64,000 nucleotides of DNA from Tsuneonella troitsensis (GTDB lineage: Bacteria; Pseudomonadota; Alphaproteobacteria; Sphingomonadales; Sphingomonadaceae), in contig NZ_LMAU01000004.1 in assembly GCF_001441535.1 (NCBI RefSeq), positions 248,001-312,000 of the forward strand. The letters are read 5' to 3'. The notes under the pieces are model-generated. The model was not told the origin of the DNA. It did no database searches and saw nothing but the letters and a program-made list of their open reading frames with translations. The position numbers were made by a program, and so were the translations under genes. Below, one piece after another: positions 1 to 10,213 of this stretch (within the stretch, counting starts at the first letter, position 1; each line of letters opens with the position of its first letter).

Positions 1-10
1 CGCTTGAGGA

Positions 11-1081
11 TCAGGCGTCGTCGTCCGCGTCCGGACCCGTCATCATCTCCTCGGCGACTGCGTCGGTCCGGCCGCGGATCGCGGCTTCCAACTTGTCGCA
101 AACTTCGGGATTTTCCTTGAGGTACGTCTTGGCATTTTCGCGGCCCTGACCGATCCGGATGCTGTCGTAGCTGAACCAGCTGCCCGACTTCTCAACCAGT
201 CCGGCCTTTACGCCCAGGTCGAGGATCTCGCCGATCTTCGAAATGCCCTCGCCGTACATGATGTCGAATTCGACCTGCTTGAACGGAGGGGCGACCTTGT
301 TCTTCACCACTTTGACCCGCGTGGTGTTGCCGACGATGTCGTCACGGTCCTTGATCTGTCCGGTGCGGCGAATGTCGAGACGGACGCTGGCGTAGAACTT
401 GAGCGCGTTGCCGCCCGTCGTGGTCTCCGGATTGCCGTACATCACGCCGATCTTCATGCGCAGCTGGTTGATGAAGATCACCATGCACTTCGACCGGTTG
501 ATGGAGCCGGTCAGCTTGCGCAGCGACTGGCTCATCAGGCGGGCCTGAAGCCCGACGTGACTATCGCCCATCTCACCTTCGATTTCTGCGCGCGGAACGA
601 GCGCGGCAACCGAATCGACCACCAGCACGTCGATCGCGTTCGAACGCACCAGCGTGTCGACGATCTCGAGCGCCTGCTCACCGGTGTCGGGCTGCGAGAC
701 GATCAACTCGTCGATGTTAACACCCAGCTTCTTCGCGTAGCCCGGATCGAGCGCATGCTCGGCATCGACGAAGGCGACCGTGCCGCCCATCTTCTGGGCT
801 TCGGCGAGAACGTGAAGCGCCAGAGTAGTCTTGCCCGAGCTTTCGGGGCCGTACACCTCGATCACGCGGCCCTTGGGCAGGCCACCCACGCCGAGCGCGA
901 TGTCGAGCCCGAGGCTGCCGGTCGAGATCGTCTCGACCTGCATCGTTTCCTTCTGGCCGAGCTTCATCGCCGAGCCCTTGCCGAACGCGCGGTCGATCTG
1001 TGCTAGCGCGGCGTCGAGCGCCTTCTGACGATCCGTATCCAAGTTCTTGCCTTCCACCAGCTTTAGATTCGAAGCCGCCAT
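11..1081 (-). CDS. recA: Recombinase A
   Basis: RecA binds single-stranded DNA, catalyses homologous strand exchange with ATP hydrolysis, and triggers LexA self-cleavage in the SOS response. The 356-residue protein has the Walker A motif GPESSGKTT (residues 78-86), the catalytic-Glu region around FVDAEHALD, and the hallmark run [17 protein letters not shown]. Length is normal for the family. The ATG at 1081 is chosen because the product then begins [11 protein letters not shown] as in relatives; an in-frame extension to 1120 would run through the promoter. An alphaproteobacterial LexA box lies about 80 bases upstream, so SOS induction is expected. Identity is certain. Confidence 0.98.
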   Translation of the reverse strand: MAASNLKLVEGKNLDTDRQKALDAALAQIDRAFGKGSAMKLGQKETMQVETISTGSLGLDIALGVGGLPKGRVIEVYGPESSGKTTLALHVLAEAQKMGGTVAFVDAEHALDPGYAKKLGVNIDELIVSQPDTGEQALEIVDTLVRSNAIDVLVVDSVAALVPRAEIEGEMGDSHVGLQARLMSQSLRKLTGSINRSKCMVIFINQLRMKIGVMYGNPETTTGGNALKFYASVRLDIRRTGQIKDRDDIVGNTTRVKVVKNKVAPPFKQVEFDIMYGEGISKIGEILDLGVKAGLVEKSGSWFSYDSIRIGQGRENAKTYLKENPEVCDKLEAAIRGRTDAVAEEMMTGPDADDDA

Positions 1082-1159
1082 GACACACCCTTTCGCGTTT
1101 TGACTAGGCCCGCAGGCCACCTGTCACCCGAAGGACGATGTATCTGGTTTGTTCCAAGA

Positions 1160-1174
1160 GAACAAGTGGGGAAC
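1160..1174 (-). promoter_or_regulatory. LexA (SOS) box of recA
   Basis: The plus strand reads GAACAAGTGGGGAAC, an exact GAAC-N7-GAAC direct repeat, which is the known alphaproteobacterial LexA operator. It sits about 80 bases upstream of the recA start, where a promoter would be. A further GTTC at 1151 partly mirrors it. Confidence 0.85.
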
Positions 1175-1204
1175 GTGAATATTTTCAACAACCCTGCGAA
1201 AGGC

Positions 1205-2797
1205 TTATTCGTTGACGATGGTCCAGCGCAGTTCCCGCGTTCCGTTTGCGGGCAGGGATGTTTCGTAGATGCGCGCGCCGTCCTTGATCCGCACGCCGCG
1301 CAGGCCGCCGATTTTGGCCGCCGCCCCCCCGAGCGTCAGGCGCAGCTTCGCGGGTGCAGGGTTGGCGTTCGTCACGACCAAGCGCATCGGCACCTTGTCA
1401 CCGGACTGGCGGCGTTCGAGATCGTCTTCCACCGAGCACGCAACTGTAACCTGAGAGCTGGCCCCAAGTGCGATATCGACGTCCTGGCCCGAAGCGTAGT
1501 CGCGCAGCCGCTCTTCTCCTACGAGCAACTCACCATCCGTCGTCGATTCGAAAACCGTTATCCCGCCGGTCGGTAGCGCGACCCCGAGGCCGCTGCGCGC
1601 ATCGTTGACCGTCGCGAGAACCAGCCGGGCTGGCTGCGGATCTTCCTCCAGCGCCCACGGCGTGCACGTTGTGGTATGCCAGAGCTTGCCCTTCACCTCG
1701 TCGCGCTCGAGGAATGCGATCTGCTTCTGGCTCTGCGCCGCAACGGTCACCCGTTCGGGAACGCGGTATAGCTTGAGATCGGCCAGGTCCTCTTCGGTGG
1801 TGACCATAGCCGCTCGCGAGACACGCGATCCGGTCAACACGATTGCCTCGGACCGGTCCGAATAGGCGACCGGCGCAGCCATGGGCGGAGGCGGCGGAGG
1901 AGGCGGCACAGGACGCGGTCCCATGTAAGGATCGGGCGATCCGCGTGCGGTACTACCGATCGGAAAGCACGTTATCCGCAGCGACTTGCCATTCGGCGGA
2001 TCCGAGAGCGCCCGATAGTCGCTCGTCACTCGAAGGCGTCCGGCAACCGCCATAAGTTCCGCGTCGGCGAAGCTCTGGTTATTGTCGTTGACCAGCGTCA
2101 GCCAGCTTGTCAGTCGCATCCGAACGTCGTCTGCCGAGCCACCCTCGGCGAGGGTCGCGACATAGTGCGCCTGCCAGTCGAAGCCCCACGACAGATAGGT
2201 CAGCGTGACGGTGTAGGTCCCACCAACCGGAGCCGCGGTGTCGATGGAATAGACCGGCTGTGCCGACAGCCCTGCCGGTATGCGATCGAAGGTCAGCCGC
2301 TCGGGCACTCCGGCGCAGCGCACCGCCTGGAAACCCTCAGCGGTCTGGAGCACCAGTCCGCCATCGGCCCGGCTGCGAACGATCGCCGCTTCGCTGGCTT
2401 CGCGTCCGGTCGCCGGATCGGTGCGGGTAATCGTCACCCGGTTGCCCAGCATGCCGTCGACCAGCGCGCCCGGACTCAGCAGGTCGGCATTTCGGTTCTT
2501 CTCGATCGTCCCGCCCGGCAAGCCGGTGACGATCGCCGTGACCGCGACCATGCCTTCGGATACGCCCTCGAACCGGATCGTCGATTCTCCGGGTGGCAGG
2601 GTCACGGTGCGCGTTTCGCTGATCATCGCAAAGCCGCGCGGCCAGTCGCGGTCCATCGTTTCGTCGGGACCGCGGTTGGGGTCGCGATAGACGGTCACGG
2701 CGATCTTTTGAGGGGCCGATGCCTCGACCGCTTCGCGCGCGGCAAGCGGGTGCTCAGCCGCGCTTGCGATCAGCAACAGCAGGAGAGCTCGGCGCAC
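1205..2797 (-). CDS. Secreted DUF4139 domain protein (second of a tandem pair)
   Basis: This is a 530-residue exported protein of the DUF4139 family, whose biochemical role is not established. It has a signal peptide (RALLLLLIASAAEHPLAA), the family core (DRIPAGLSAQP, then the LSWGFDWQAHYVA segment), a run of eight prolines in the middle, and a C-terminal segment close to that of its neighbour (NGTRELRWTIV against NGKREVRVTYE). The GTG at 2797 is chosen: it is 11 bases after the neighbour's stop, has an AGAGGG-like ribosome site, and starts directly on the signal peptide. It is probably co-transcribed with the upstream paralogue and arose by duplication. Confidence 0.85.
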   Translation of the reverse strand: MRRALLLLLIASAAEHPLAAREAVEASAPQKIAVTVYRDPNRGPDETMDRDWPRGFAMISETRTVTLPPGESTIRFEGVSEGMVAVTAIVTGLPGGTIEKNRNADLLSPGALVDGMLGNRVTITRTDPATGREASEAAIVRSRADGGLVLQTAEGFQAVRCAGVPERLTFDRIPAGLSAQPVYSIDTAAPVGGTYTVTLTYLSWGFDWQAHYVATLAEGGSADDVRMRLTSWLTLVNDNNQSFADAELMAVAGRLRVTSDYRALSDPPNGKSLRITCFPIGSTARGSPDPYMGPRPVPPPPPPPPMAAPVAYSDRSEAIVLTGSRVSRAAMVTTEEDLADLKLYRVPERVTVAAQSQKQIAFLERDEVKGKLWHTTTCTPWALEEDPQPARLVLATVNDARSGLGVALPTGGITVFESTTDGELLVGEERLRDYASGQDVDIALGASSQVTVACSVEDDLERRQSGDKVPMRLVVTNANPAPAKLRLTLGGAAAKIGGLRGVRIKDGARIYETSLPANGTRELRWTIVNE

Positions 2798-2808
2798 CTG
2801 CGCGCCCT

Positions 2809-4326
2809 CTAGTACCGCGTCTCGTAGGTGACGCGCACCTCGCGCTTGCCGTTGGCGGGCACGGTGACGAGGTACTTGCGGCGATCGGCGTTGATCTGTT
2901 CGCCCGGCACGTCCTCGCTGGTGACGCGCAAGTCGCGGCTCCACCAACCGCGGTCGAGTCCTGCCTGGGTCAGCTCAACCTGGACTGGAGTAGGCTTGGC
3001 ATTGGTGAAGGTATAGCGCATCGTCGTGCGCCAGTATTCGACCGGCTGTTCGGACGTGATTTCGCGTACGATCTCGCCGTCCTCGATCACCCGGTAGCGG
3101 CTCGAGGCTTCCCATTCGTTCGCCGTGATCTTTTCGCGGGAAACGACTTCGGCTTGCGTGAACACGTCGAACGCTTCGCCCGTGGTCAACGTCAGCGCGC
3201 TGCCCATCGGGGTATGACCGATCTGGCTCTCGCCCACGAACTGCGGCGTGCCTTGGCGGTCGCGCTGATAGAAGCGGACCGTGCCCGCGGGCAGAGCATC
3301 GCCAAGACCCTGCTCACGCGAAGTCGAAAAGCCGATCGCGCTCGAGACATTGACCGGCTGCTCGTCGCTCGCCAGCCAACCGACGCTGCGAGCATAGACG
3401 CGTTTCGCCGGAACCGCCTGCACGTCAAGGAAGCTCACCTGCTTGGTCTGGGCGTTCGCGATCGTCGTGCCACCCGGCAGCGGGTAGAGGTAGTAGTCGC
3501 CCAGCCGCTCGCGGTCGGCGGTCTCTGTTCCAGGCACGAATGAGCCGGGCCTGGGCGGGGCCGGCATCGAGCGGCGGATGTTGCGATTTCCGCCGCCGCT
3601 GGCCTGCGGACTTCCCGCCACAAGAACGGTATCGGCGTTGTGGAACGTCGTCCCGGTCTGGTTGGTGAGCGTGATCCACCCCTGCATGTCGGTGGTGCCC
3701 TTCGCCTCGTCGTAGAGCGCGACGTAATCGGCCGACCAGCCAAGCCCGCCCGACAGGTAGCGGATCGAGGCCGGACGCGTGCCGCCACGATCGCTCTCGA
3801 CCGTCACCGACAGTGTCGGCCGTGCCCTAAGGTTCGGCGGGACCCGGTCGAAGATCACGCGAACCGGAAGGCCATCGTCGCGCAGAACTTCGATGCGGTC
3901 GCCGATACGGATAACAACGCCGCCGGCGGTGGAGAGCACCGTCGCGCGCTCGCGCAGTTCGGCACCGGTGGCCGGATTGGTGCGGATCAGCGTCACCGTC
4001 TGGCCGATCGCCTTTTCCATCAGCTTAGTGGGCGTGAGGATGTCGAAGTCGAAGTTCTGCTCGATGATACCCGCGCCGTCCGCACTAAAGCTCAAGGTTT
4101 CGGGCCGGATCTGCGCGGAGACGTCGGGAAATTCGATGCGGCTGCGACCGTTGGCGATCTCGAGCTGGCGGACGTCCTGCACGAGCGCGAGCCCGTTGTT
4201 GTAGATCGTCACATCGAGGTCGCCCTGCGCGGTCGGCTCGGCCACGGCGGTCTGCGCCAGCGAGGGACATGCGGTGGCGGCGGCAATGGCGACGATCGCC
4301 ACGAGGCCAAGGTGCTTCGATCGCAT
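2809..4326 (-). CDS. Secreted DUF4139 domain protein (first of a tandem pair)
   Basis: This is a 505-residue exported protein with an N-terminal signal peptide ending near ACPSLAQ. DUF4139 signatures follow: DVTIYNNGLALVQD near the start, the FDRVPPNLRARP motif, and LSGGLGWSADYVALYD, which matches LSWGFDWQAHYVA in the next gene. The function is unknown; the fold is expected to be mostly beta and to act in the periplasm or at the surface. The ATG at 4326 follows a GAGGGG ribosome site by 8 bases, better than a TTG two codons upstream. A 30-bp dyad lies just upstream. Confidence 0.85.
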   Translation of the reverse strand: MRSKHLGLVAIVAIAAATACPSLAQTAVAEPTAQGDLDVTIYNNGLALVQDVRQLEIANGRSRIEFPDVSAQIRPETLSFSADGAGIIEQNFDFDILTPTKLMEKAIGQTVTLIRTNPATGAELRERATVLSTAGGVVIRIGDRIEVLRDDGLPVRVIFDRVPPNLRARPTLSVTVESDRGGTRPASIRYLSGGLGWSADYVALYDEAKGTTDMQGWITLTNQTGTTFHNADTVLVAGSPQASGGGNRNIRRSMPAPPRPGSFVPGTETADRERLGDYYLYPLPGGTTIANAQTKQVSFLDVQAVPAKRVYARSVGWLASDEQPVNVSSAIGFSTSREQGLGDALPAGTVRFYQRDRQGTPQFVGESQIGHTPMGSALTLTTGEAFDVFTQAEVVSREKITANEWEASSRYRVIEDGEIVREITSEQPVEYWRTTMRYTFTNAKPTPVQVELTQAGLDRGWWSRDLRVTSEDVPGEQINADRRKYLVTVPANGKREVRVTYETRY

Positions 4327-4354
4327 CGGCAATTCCCCTCAATCCCTCGCCCGG

Positions 4355-4384
4355 CGGACGATCAATGTAACATTGTATCGTCCG
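4355..4384. repeat. 30-bp near-perfect palindrome
   Basis: The outer arms CGGACGAT / ATCGTCCG enclose inner arms CAATG / CATTG around TAA, with one unpaired T. The element lies between the cckA stop (4408) and the DUF4139 start (4326), all on the minus strand. No T-run follows it on either strand, so it is not a typical intrinsic terminator. It could be a repressor operator for the DUF4139 pair or an RNA hairpin in their leader. Confidence 0.6.
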
Positions 4385-4407
4385 ACTTGCGCCAAGCTGA
4401 ACGAGAA

Positions 4408-6867
4408 TCAGGTGCCGCGCGTTGCCCCCAGGACCGACGCGACCTTGTCGGAAATCTGCTGCACGCTGAAGGGTTTGGCAATGAAATGCATATCGGCGAT
4501 GTCGATATCGTTGCGAAGCTGCTCTTCGGCATAGCCCGACATGAACAGGATCGGGAGGGTCGGCCGGGCCTTGCGAATCGCCCGCGCCATTGCCGGGCCG
4601 TCCATTCCCGGCATGACCACGTCGGATACCACTACGTCGAATTCACCGCCGTTTGCGACTGCGACGAGACCTTCCTCGCCATCCGCGCAGGCGGTGACCG
4701 TATAGCCGGAGCGGACCAGCGCTCGCTCTGCGACAGCGCGCACCATGTCCTCGTCCTCGACCAGGAGGACACGCCCGCCGCCCGACCACGTGGCTGCGGG
4801 CTTGGCTTCGGCCTTTGGCTTGCGCGCCGGCATTTCGCCTTGATGCACCGGGAGGTAAACGCTGAAGCGCGCGCCCGCTCTGGCGTTGGCGGTCGCAGGA
4901 ACGTTGTCGGCGAAGATGAACCCGCCCGATTGCTTCACGATGCCGTAGACCGTCGAAAGGCCAAGGCCGGTGCCGCCCATCGTCATACTCTGCGGCCCGC
5001 TGCGGCCCTGCTGCTTGGTGGTGAAGAACGGTTCGAAAATCTTGCCGAGGTGCTCCGGCGGAATGCCGCCGCCCGAATCCTGCACGACCAACGCGGTGTA
5101 GTCGCCTTCGGGAATGATCTCGCTGCCCATCTTGCGCACGTCCCGCGCGGTGACGCGGCGCGTCGCTAGCGAGAGCTTGCCAGAGCCGTCCCCGCGCGAC
5201 TGGATCGCGTCGCGCGCGTTGACCGCGAGATTGACGATGACCTGCTCGAGCTGCTGCGGATCGGCACGCACCGGGCCGAGCTCCCGGTCATGATAGACCT
5301 TCAGTTCGATCTTCTCGCCCAGCAGTCGCTTGAGGAGTAGGCTGACCTCGCTGACGACGTCGGGCAGTTGCAGAACCTCCGGCCGCAGCGTCTGCTGGCG
5401 GCTGAAGGCGAGGAGTTGCCGGGTCAACGCGGCCGCGCGGTTCGAATTGGCGCGAATCTGCTGGATGTCGTCGTAATCGCTGTCGCCTGGCGTGTGGCGC
5501 AACAGCATGAGGTCGCAGGTGCCGATCACGGCCGTCAGCACGTTGTTGAAATCGTGCGCGACGCCGCCGGCAAGTTGCCCAACGGCCTGCATCTTTGTCG
5601 CCTGAGCGACCTGCCGCTTGAGGCGCGTTTCCTCGGTCGAATCGACGAGGCTGAGCAGTACTGCCGCCTCTCCCAGCCCGCGTACGCCCGCGACTCCCAG
5701 CGAGACCGGGTCATCGGGCGCGCCGAGCAGCCGTACCGCCATGTCGGTCGAATTGGCCGGCCCCTTGCCGAACCGGCGGACCGCGTCGACCACGGTGGCC
5801 TTGTCTTCGCGCACGACTATATCGGACGGGAACTGCGGCAGCGGCTTGTCCTCGATCCCCGCAGCGCGGCGGAACGGGGTGTTCGCGAACAGGAACCGGC
5901 CGTCCCTGTCGGTCATCGCAAGGCCGAGCGGCAACGCGCCGAGCAGTGCCTCGAGTTGCGGGGTGGCGGCACTTCCCGTCGATTCGCCTGCGCCGCCGAG
6001 GCCGACCCCGGCGTCGATCAGCAGCATCAGGCTGGGGCCTGCGTCCGCATCGGGCGCACGCTCCGCCTCCGGTTCGCCAAGTGGCACATGCACCAACGAC
6101 TGAGGGCTGCCGCGCCGCCCTTCGCGGGCGAAGAAGATGCGGTCGCGCTCGTCCGCACGCAGCAGGCTCGCGAAATCCTGACCCGCAAGCGTAGCCGCCG
6201 AATCCCCTGCCGCGCGCACCGCGAAACCGGGTGCTGCGGCGCGAACGAGGCCATCGTGTGCGACCAGCGCCGCTTCGATTCCGCTGCGTGACAGGAGAGG
6301 ACCAAGCGGGCCGGTCAAAGCGCGCCCCAGATCCGCGATGAAGTCCTCCTGCGCGTGCCCTTCGAAGCGCCAGACGAGATAGTCCTCGCCGCGCCCAGCC
6401 CGCTGCGCACAAGCCGACCAGCGCCGCGAGCCATCGGCGCGGTTGATCGAGCCGGCATCGCCCGTTCCGTCGCGCCAGGCTTCGCGCGCGGCGCGCGCCA
6501 GGGCCTCCAGCGCCGAGCGGTCGAGCGGCAGGTTTGGCGGCGCGTTGCTCGCCCCGAACCAGTCGACGTAAGTCGCATTGGCACAGACCAGCCTGTTGGC
6601 TCGGTCGACGATAGCGACTGCTTCTCCCGGACGCTCGATCGCCGCGACGGTCACCGACCAGTCGGGAGATGCGAGTTCATCGCGTAGACCTGTGGGCTGG
6701 GTACGGGCAAACACTGCACCGGCCGCGATCAGGATGCCGACTCCGCCAAGGAACGATGCTGCGGCGACCAGCTCTCCGCTCGTGGCCCAGACCAGCGCAC
6801 CGCTCGCCAGAACGGCGGCGGCGATGGCGTAGTAAAGCGGCATCGGATGCTCGGTGGCGGTCCTCAT
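4408..6867 (-). CDS. cckA: Hybrid histidine kinase CckA
   Basis: CckA is the membrane kinase/phosphatase at the head of the CckA-ChpT-CtrA phosphorelay that controls cell cycle and division in alphaproteobacteria. The 819-residue protein has two N-terminal membrane segments (about 10-27 and 33-52), a PAS region (about 305-415), a HisKA domain with phospho-accepting His438 in VAHDFNNV, an HATPase domain with [12 protein letters not shown], and a C-terminal receiver with Asp749 in [10 protein letters not shown]. Order and length match CckA. Its start overlaps the stop of the upstream DUF2062 gene as ATGA, so the two are translationally coupled. The family name rests on domain order and the conserved HDFNNVLTA motif. 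Confidence 0.93.
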   Translation of the reverse strand: MRTATEHPMPLYYAIAAAVLASGALVWATSGELVAAASFLGGVGILIAAGAVFARTQPTGLRDELASPDWSVTVAAIERPGEAVAIVDRANRLVCANATYVDWFGASNAPPNLPLDRSALEALARAAREAWRDGTGDAGSINRADGSRRWSACAQRAGRGEDYLVWRFEGHAQEDFIADLGRALTGPLGPLLSRSGIEAALVAHDGLVRAAAPGFAVRAAGDSAATLAGQDFASLLRADERDRIFFAREGRRGSPQSLVHVPLGEPEAERAPDADAGPSLMLLIDAGVGLGGAGESTGSAATPQLEALLGALPLGLAMTDRDGRFLFANTPFRRAAGIEDKPLPQFPSDIVVREDKATVVDAVRRFGKGPANSTDMAVRLLGAPDDPVSLGVAGVRGLGEAAVLLSLVDSTEETRLKRQVAQATKMQAVGQLAGGVAHDFNNVLTAVIGTCDLMLLRHTPGDSDYDDIQQIRANSNRAAALTRQLLAFSRQQTLRPEVLQLPDVVSEVSLLLKRLLGEKIELKVYHDRELGPVRADPQQLEQVIVNLAVNARDAIQSRGDGSGKLSLATRRVTARDVRKMGSEIIPEGDYTALVVQDSGGGIPPEHLGKIFEPFFTTKQQGRSGPQSMTMGGTGLGLSTVYGIVKQSGGFIFADNVPATANARAGARFSVYLPVHQGEMPARKPKAEAKPAATWSGGGRVLLVEDEDMVRAVAERALVRSGYTVTACADGEEGLVAVANGGEFDVVVSDVVMPGMDGPAMARAIRKARPTLPILFMSGYAEEQLRNDIDIADMHFIAKPFSVQQISDKVASVLGATRGT

Positions 6868-7463
6868 TCGATCCCCGCCGCGGGAAACTTCGCCTGATCG
6901 CTCTCACGCTCACGCCGGACGCGCCGCTCTGTCAGGCGCCGTTTGCGCTTGGCGGCCACGATGAAGCGCCAAGTAAAGCTGGTGGCGACATAGCTGATGG
7001 CCGCCGCGACGACTGCGACGACGACAAGTCCGAACGCGGTGACGACCGTCGCGCCGGTCAGCCACTGCAGCATGTCGCCGAACTCGGAGTGCTCCATCGC
7101 CTTGTTCACCGGGGCGACGACGGTCATCGCATCGACCCGCAGCATCCATGACCCGACGTTGTACGACAAAATCCAGATCAGCGGCGTGGTGACGGGGTTG
7201 GTGACGAACGTCGTCAGCGCGGCAACCGGCACATTGGCGCGAACGGGAAGGCAGAGCAGCGCCGAAAACAGCATCTGCGCAAAGGGCACGATGATGCCCA
7301 CCATCATACCAAGGGCAACCCCGCGCGGCACCGAGCGGCGCGTAAAGCGCCAGAGATCAGAACGTAGCACGCGGTTCGCGAAAGGCCGAATCCATCGGCT
7401 GCGCTCCATCTGCTCGCGAGTCGGCAGATTGCGCTGAATCCAGGCGGAAGTCTTGGCGAACAT
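6864..7463 (-). CDS. DUF2062 integral membrane protein
   Basis: This 199-residue membrane protein of the DUF2062 family has unknown function. The conserved family block is visible: PRGVALGMMVGIIVPF, then a hydrophobic stretch, then TNPVTTPLIW. At least three hydrophobic segments are seen, and the C-terminus is basic (AAKRKRRLTERRVRRE). The ATG at 7463 is used; a TTG eight codons upstream is less likely. The gene lies 39 bases after smpB and overlaps cckA by four bases, so it probably belongs to an smpB-DUF2062-cckA transcript. Confidence 0.85.
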   Translation of the reverse strand: MFAKTSAWIQRNLPTREQMERSRWIRPFANRVLRSDLWRFTRRSVPRGVALGMMVGIIVPFAQMLFSALLCLPVRANVPVAALTTFVTNPVTTPLIWILSYNVGSWMLRVDAMTVVAPVNKAMEHSEFGDMLQWLTGATVVTAFGLVVVAVVAAAISYVATSFTWRFIVAAKRKRRLTERRVRRERESDQAKFPAAGIE

Positions 7464-7502
7464 GGTGTCGGGTTCTGTCTTAGGCAAAGCGAGCGGCGGC
7501 GG

Positions 7503-7985
7503 CTAGCCGCGGTCGCGCAGGAGGCGCGCCTTGTCGCGCTTCCAGTCGCGGTCCTTCATCGTCGCGCGCTTGTCCTGCGCCTGCTTGCCCTTGGCCAGCG
7601 CCAGTTCGACCTTCGCCCGGCCCCGTCCGTTGAAATAGATCGACAAGGGAACGAGCGTCATGCCCTTCCGCTCCACCGCGCCGGTCATCTTGGCGATCTC
7701 GCGCTCGTTGAGCAGGAGCTTGCGCGGGCGCTTGGACTCGTGGTTGTTGCGGTTGCCGTGACTGAACTCGGGAACGTTCGCGTTCACCAGCCAGACTTCG
7801 CCACCGCGCACCTCGGCATAGCTTTCCGCGATGGTCGCTTCGCCCGCCCGCAGCGCCTTCACCTCCGTACCGGTGAGCATCAGGCCGGCCTCGAACTTGT
7901 CCTCGATGAAATAGTCGAACCGCGCGCGCCGATTTTCGGCGACGGTCTTCTGCTTGTCGAAGGTTTCGGGTTTGGGACGCGCCAT
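7503..7985 (-). CDS. smpB: SsrA-binding protein SmpB
   Basis: SmpB binds tmRNA and delivers it to stalled ribosomes for trans-translation. The 160-residue protein has the family core [44 protein letters not shown], and the basic tail [17 protein letters not shown] needed in the decoding centre. Length is normal. tmRNA itself was not found in the window. Neighbours are the DUF2062 gene downstream and the DUF885 gene upstream. Confidence 0.97.
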   Translation of the reverse strand: MARPKPETFDKQKTVAENRRARFDYFIEDKFEAGLMLTGTEVKALRAGEATIAESYAEVRGGEVWLVNANVPEFSHGNRNNHESKRPRKLLLNEREIAKMTGAVERKGMTLVPLSIYFNGRGRAKVELALAKGKQAQDKRATMKDRDWKRDKARLLRDRG

Positions 7986-8030
7986 GGGAGGTGGCCATGT
8001 AGGCGCGCTACGCGCGAAGCGAAAGGCCGC

Positions 8031-9332
8031 TCAACGCACCTTCAGGTCGCTTGGCAGCGTCGGCTCGCTGAGAAGCTGTTCCATCCGCCGCCAGCGCGTG
8101 GCCGGATCGCTGCCCGTACCCTCCACGTCGGCGCGGACCATATCGAGCCCCAGCCCGTAATTGATGATGTAGCTGCGATAGGACTTGATGAAGCGCAGCG
8201 ACTGCGTGGCTCGTTGGGGAGACGCCAGCGTGTAGCGCTGGAGCAGTTCGGCCGCCTCCGGTTCGCCGATCTCGCCCGCCAGAAACCGGGCGGCAATGGC
8301 ATACTGGGCGGCGCGCAACTGCGGGGTGAGCTTGCCGAGTTCGACATAGCGATCGAGTCCGTCGGCAGAGATTCCGGCTATCGGCGCGAGTACGTCGCGG
8401 TTGAAGGCGAGTGCCTCGTCGCCGGGAAATGCCAGCTCGATCCCGTAGTTCGCCGACCCTTCGGCGATGAACGATTGCGGCGAGTAGAGCGGATAGACCG
8501 AATACTCGGTCCAGCCGCGACGGCCGGCGAGCTCGCGCTCCAGCAGGGCGTTGTGCACGTGGTGCCCGGGATAGCCCTCGTGACAACCGAGGTCGATCGC
8601 CCGGTCGAGGCGGACGGGCAGGTCGGTGTTGATCTCGATCTTCGAGCGGGCGTCGCCTTGGTAATAATTGTATCCGCCCCACGGCTTGTCGGTAACGAGC
8701 GCCAGTTCGAACCGCTCGCCCTCGGGAAGCGCGATATGCGCTGCCGTGCGGCGTCGGCACTCGGCGATCGCGGCGTCCATGACCGGTTTCAATCGGTCCG
8801 CCGGGATATCGAAACGCGACTGAAACGTGTCGAGCCGCTGCCAGAGCGGCCCTTCGCCGGGCACCAGGCTGTCGATACGCGCCACTACCGCATCGAGCGT
8901 CGCAAGCTCGACCAGTTCGGGCTTCACGCCGAACAGGCCTTGCGCCTCGTCCACGAACGGAAGGTTTTCGCCCTGCATCATCCGCAGCCGCGTGCGTGCA
9001 GCGGCGAGCTGGGCGGCAAGGAAGCGCGCTCGCCGCTCGTCCATGCTGGTTTCCGCAGCGCCGTCCTCGATAAAGGGGGCGGTGCGGCTTTCGAGGGCCG
9101 CGACACGCTGCGCCAGTTGCGGAAGCGTTTGCGTGGGCGCCTCTGTCTTGGCACGCTCCATGACTGCGGAATCGCCGTAATAGGCGTCGATGTAGCCGGC
9201 TTCCTTTTCGCCGATCGTCAATTGAAGGAGGACATAGTCTCCGGCGATCGCATCGAGGCTGTCCTGCCCCGAAGGCAGCGTGGCGCAGGCGCCCAAAGTC
9301 ATGGCGAGAACTCCGATAGATAGCGTGCGCAT
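8031..9332 (-). CDS. DUF885 family lipoprotein, probable metallopeptidase
   Basis: This is a 433-residue predicted lipoprotein: the signal peptide ends in the lipobox LGAC (Cys16), so the protein is probably anchored in the envelope. The DUF885 family is related to metal-dependent carboxypeptidases. The expected zinc-site motif HEGYPGHH is at residues 251-258, followed by a downstream Glu-rich region (FIAEGSANYG). The ATG at 9332 overlaps the dapA stop by one base (TGATG), so the pair is translationally coupled. The substrate is not known. Confidence 0.85.
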   Translation of the reverse strand: MRTLSIGVLAMTLGACATLPSGQDSLDAIAGDYVLLQLTIGEKEAGYIDAYYGDSAVMERAKTEAPTQTLPQLAQRVAALESRTAPFIEDGAAETSMDERRARFLAAQLAAARTRLRMMQGENLPFVDEAQGLFGVKPELVELATLDAVVARIDSLVPGEGPLWQRLDTFQSRFDIPADRLKPVMDAAIAECRRRTAAHIALPEGERFELALVTDKPWGGYNYYQGDARSKIEINTDLPVRLDRAIDLGCHEGYPGHHVHNALLERELAGRRGWTEYSVYPLYSPQSFIAEGSANYGIELAFPGDEALAFNRDVLAPIAGISADGLDRYVELGKLTPQLRAAQYAIAARFLAGEIGEPEAAELLQRYTLASPQRATQSLRFIKSYRSYIINYGLGLDMVRADVEGTGSDPATRWRRMEQLLSEPTLPSDLKVR

Positions 9333-10213
9333 CACAGCAACCCCGCGTGGATCAATGCGTCGTCGACCGCCTTTTTCGCCTCGTCGCTGCATTCGACCAA
9401 CGGTAGGCGAACTGCCGGGCTGATTTCGGGGAAAAGGCGGCTGAGCGCGTACTTCACCGGCGCCGGGCTCGCATCCTCGAACATCGCATAGTGCAGCGGG
9501 TAGAGCCGGTCGTTCAGTTCGCGCGCGCGGGCCAAGTCGTTTGCGGCACAGGCGGCCTGAAACTCCGCGCACAGTGCCGGGGCGACGTTGGCGGTGACCG
9601 AAATGCACCCCACCGCGCCGGCTGCGTTGGCAGGCAGGGCCAGCTCGTCGTCGCCGGACAGCTGGCAGAAATCCTTGCCGATGCCCATCCGGTGGTCGGT
9701 GACCCGCGACAGGTCGCCGCTCGCATCCTTGATCGCGACGATCTGCTTCGGATACTTCTTGGCCAGTTCGCAGACCGTTTCGGGCAAGATGTCGGTAACT
9801 GTCCGGCCCGGCACGTTGTATAGCACGATCGGCAGGTTGCAGTGTTCTGCCAAATAGCTGAAGTGCGCGATCAGTCCTTTCTGCTTGGGCCGGTTGTAAT
9901 AGGGCGCGACGCACAGCGCGGCGGCGGCGCCAGCCTTCTTCGAGAAATTCATGTGCAACAACGCGTTCATCGTGTCGTTGCTGCCGCATCCGGCGATAAC
10001 CGGGACTCGGCCGGCGGCCTGTTCGATGCAGACCTCGATCACCCGGTGATGCTCGGCATTGGACAGCGTCGATGCCTCACCCGTGGTGCCGCAAGGGACC
10101 AGTGCCTTCGAACCCTGCTCGATCTGCCAGTCGACGAGGCGGCGAAACGCACGCTCGTCGAACGACCCATCGCGAAAAGGAGTCACAAGAGCGGGAATCG
10201 AGCCCGAGAACAT
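9332..10213 (-). CDS. dapA: 4-hydroxy-tetrahydrodipicolinate synthase
   Basis: DapA condenses pyruvate with aspartate semialdehyde, the first step of the diaminopimelate/lysine branch that feeds peptidoglycan. The 293-residue protein is a complete TIM barrel with CGTTGE (Thr43/Thr44), the LYNVPGR motif (Tyr132) and the Schiff-base lysine Lys162 in AIKDASG. The ATG at 10213 gives the normal start MFSGSIPALVTPF; an in-frame extension to 10363 covers the divergent promoter region and is rejected. It is divergent from the lytic transglycosylase and coupled to the DUF885 gene downstream. Confidence 0.97.
   Translation of the reverse strand: MFSGSIPALVTPFRDGSFDERAFRRLVDWQIEQGSKALVPCGTTGEASTLSNAEHHRVIEVCIEQAAGRVPVIAGCGSNDTMNALLHMNFSKKAGAAAALCVAPYYNRPKQKGLIAHFSYLAEHCNLPIVLYNVPGRTVTDILPETVCELAKKYPKQIVAIKDASGDLSRVTDHRMGIGKDFCQLSGDDELALPANAAGAVGCISVTANVAPALCAEFQAACAANDLARARELNDRLYPLHYAMFEDASPAPVKYALSRLFPEISPAVRLPLVECSDEAKKAVDDALIHAGLL

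Noticed and set aside
3640-5169. 509-codon plus-strand frame opposite the DUF4139 gene and cckA
   Set aside because: It crosses two well-supported minus-strand genes and has random composition.
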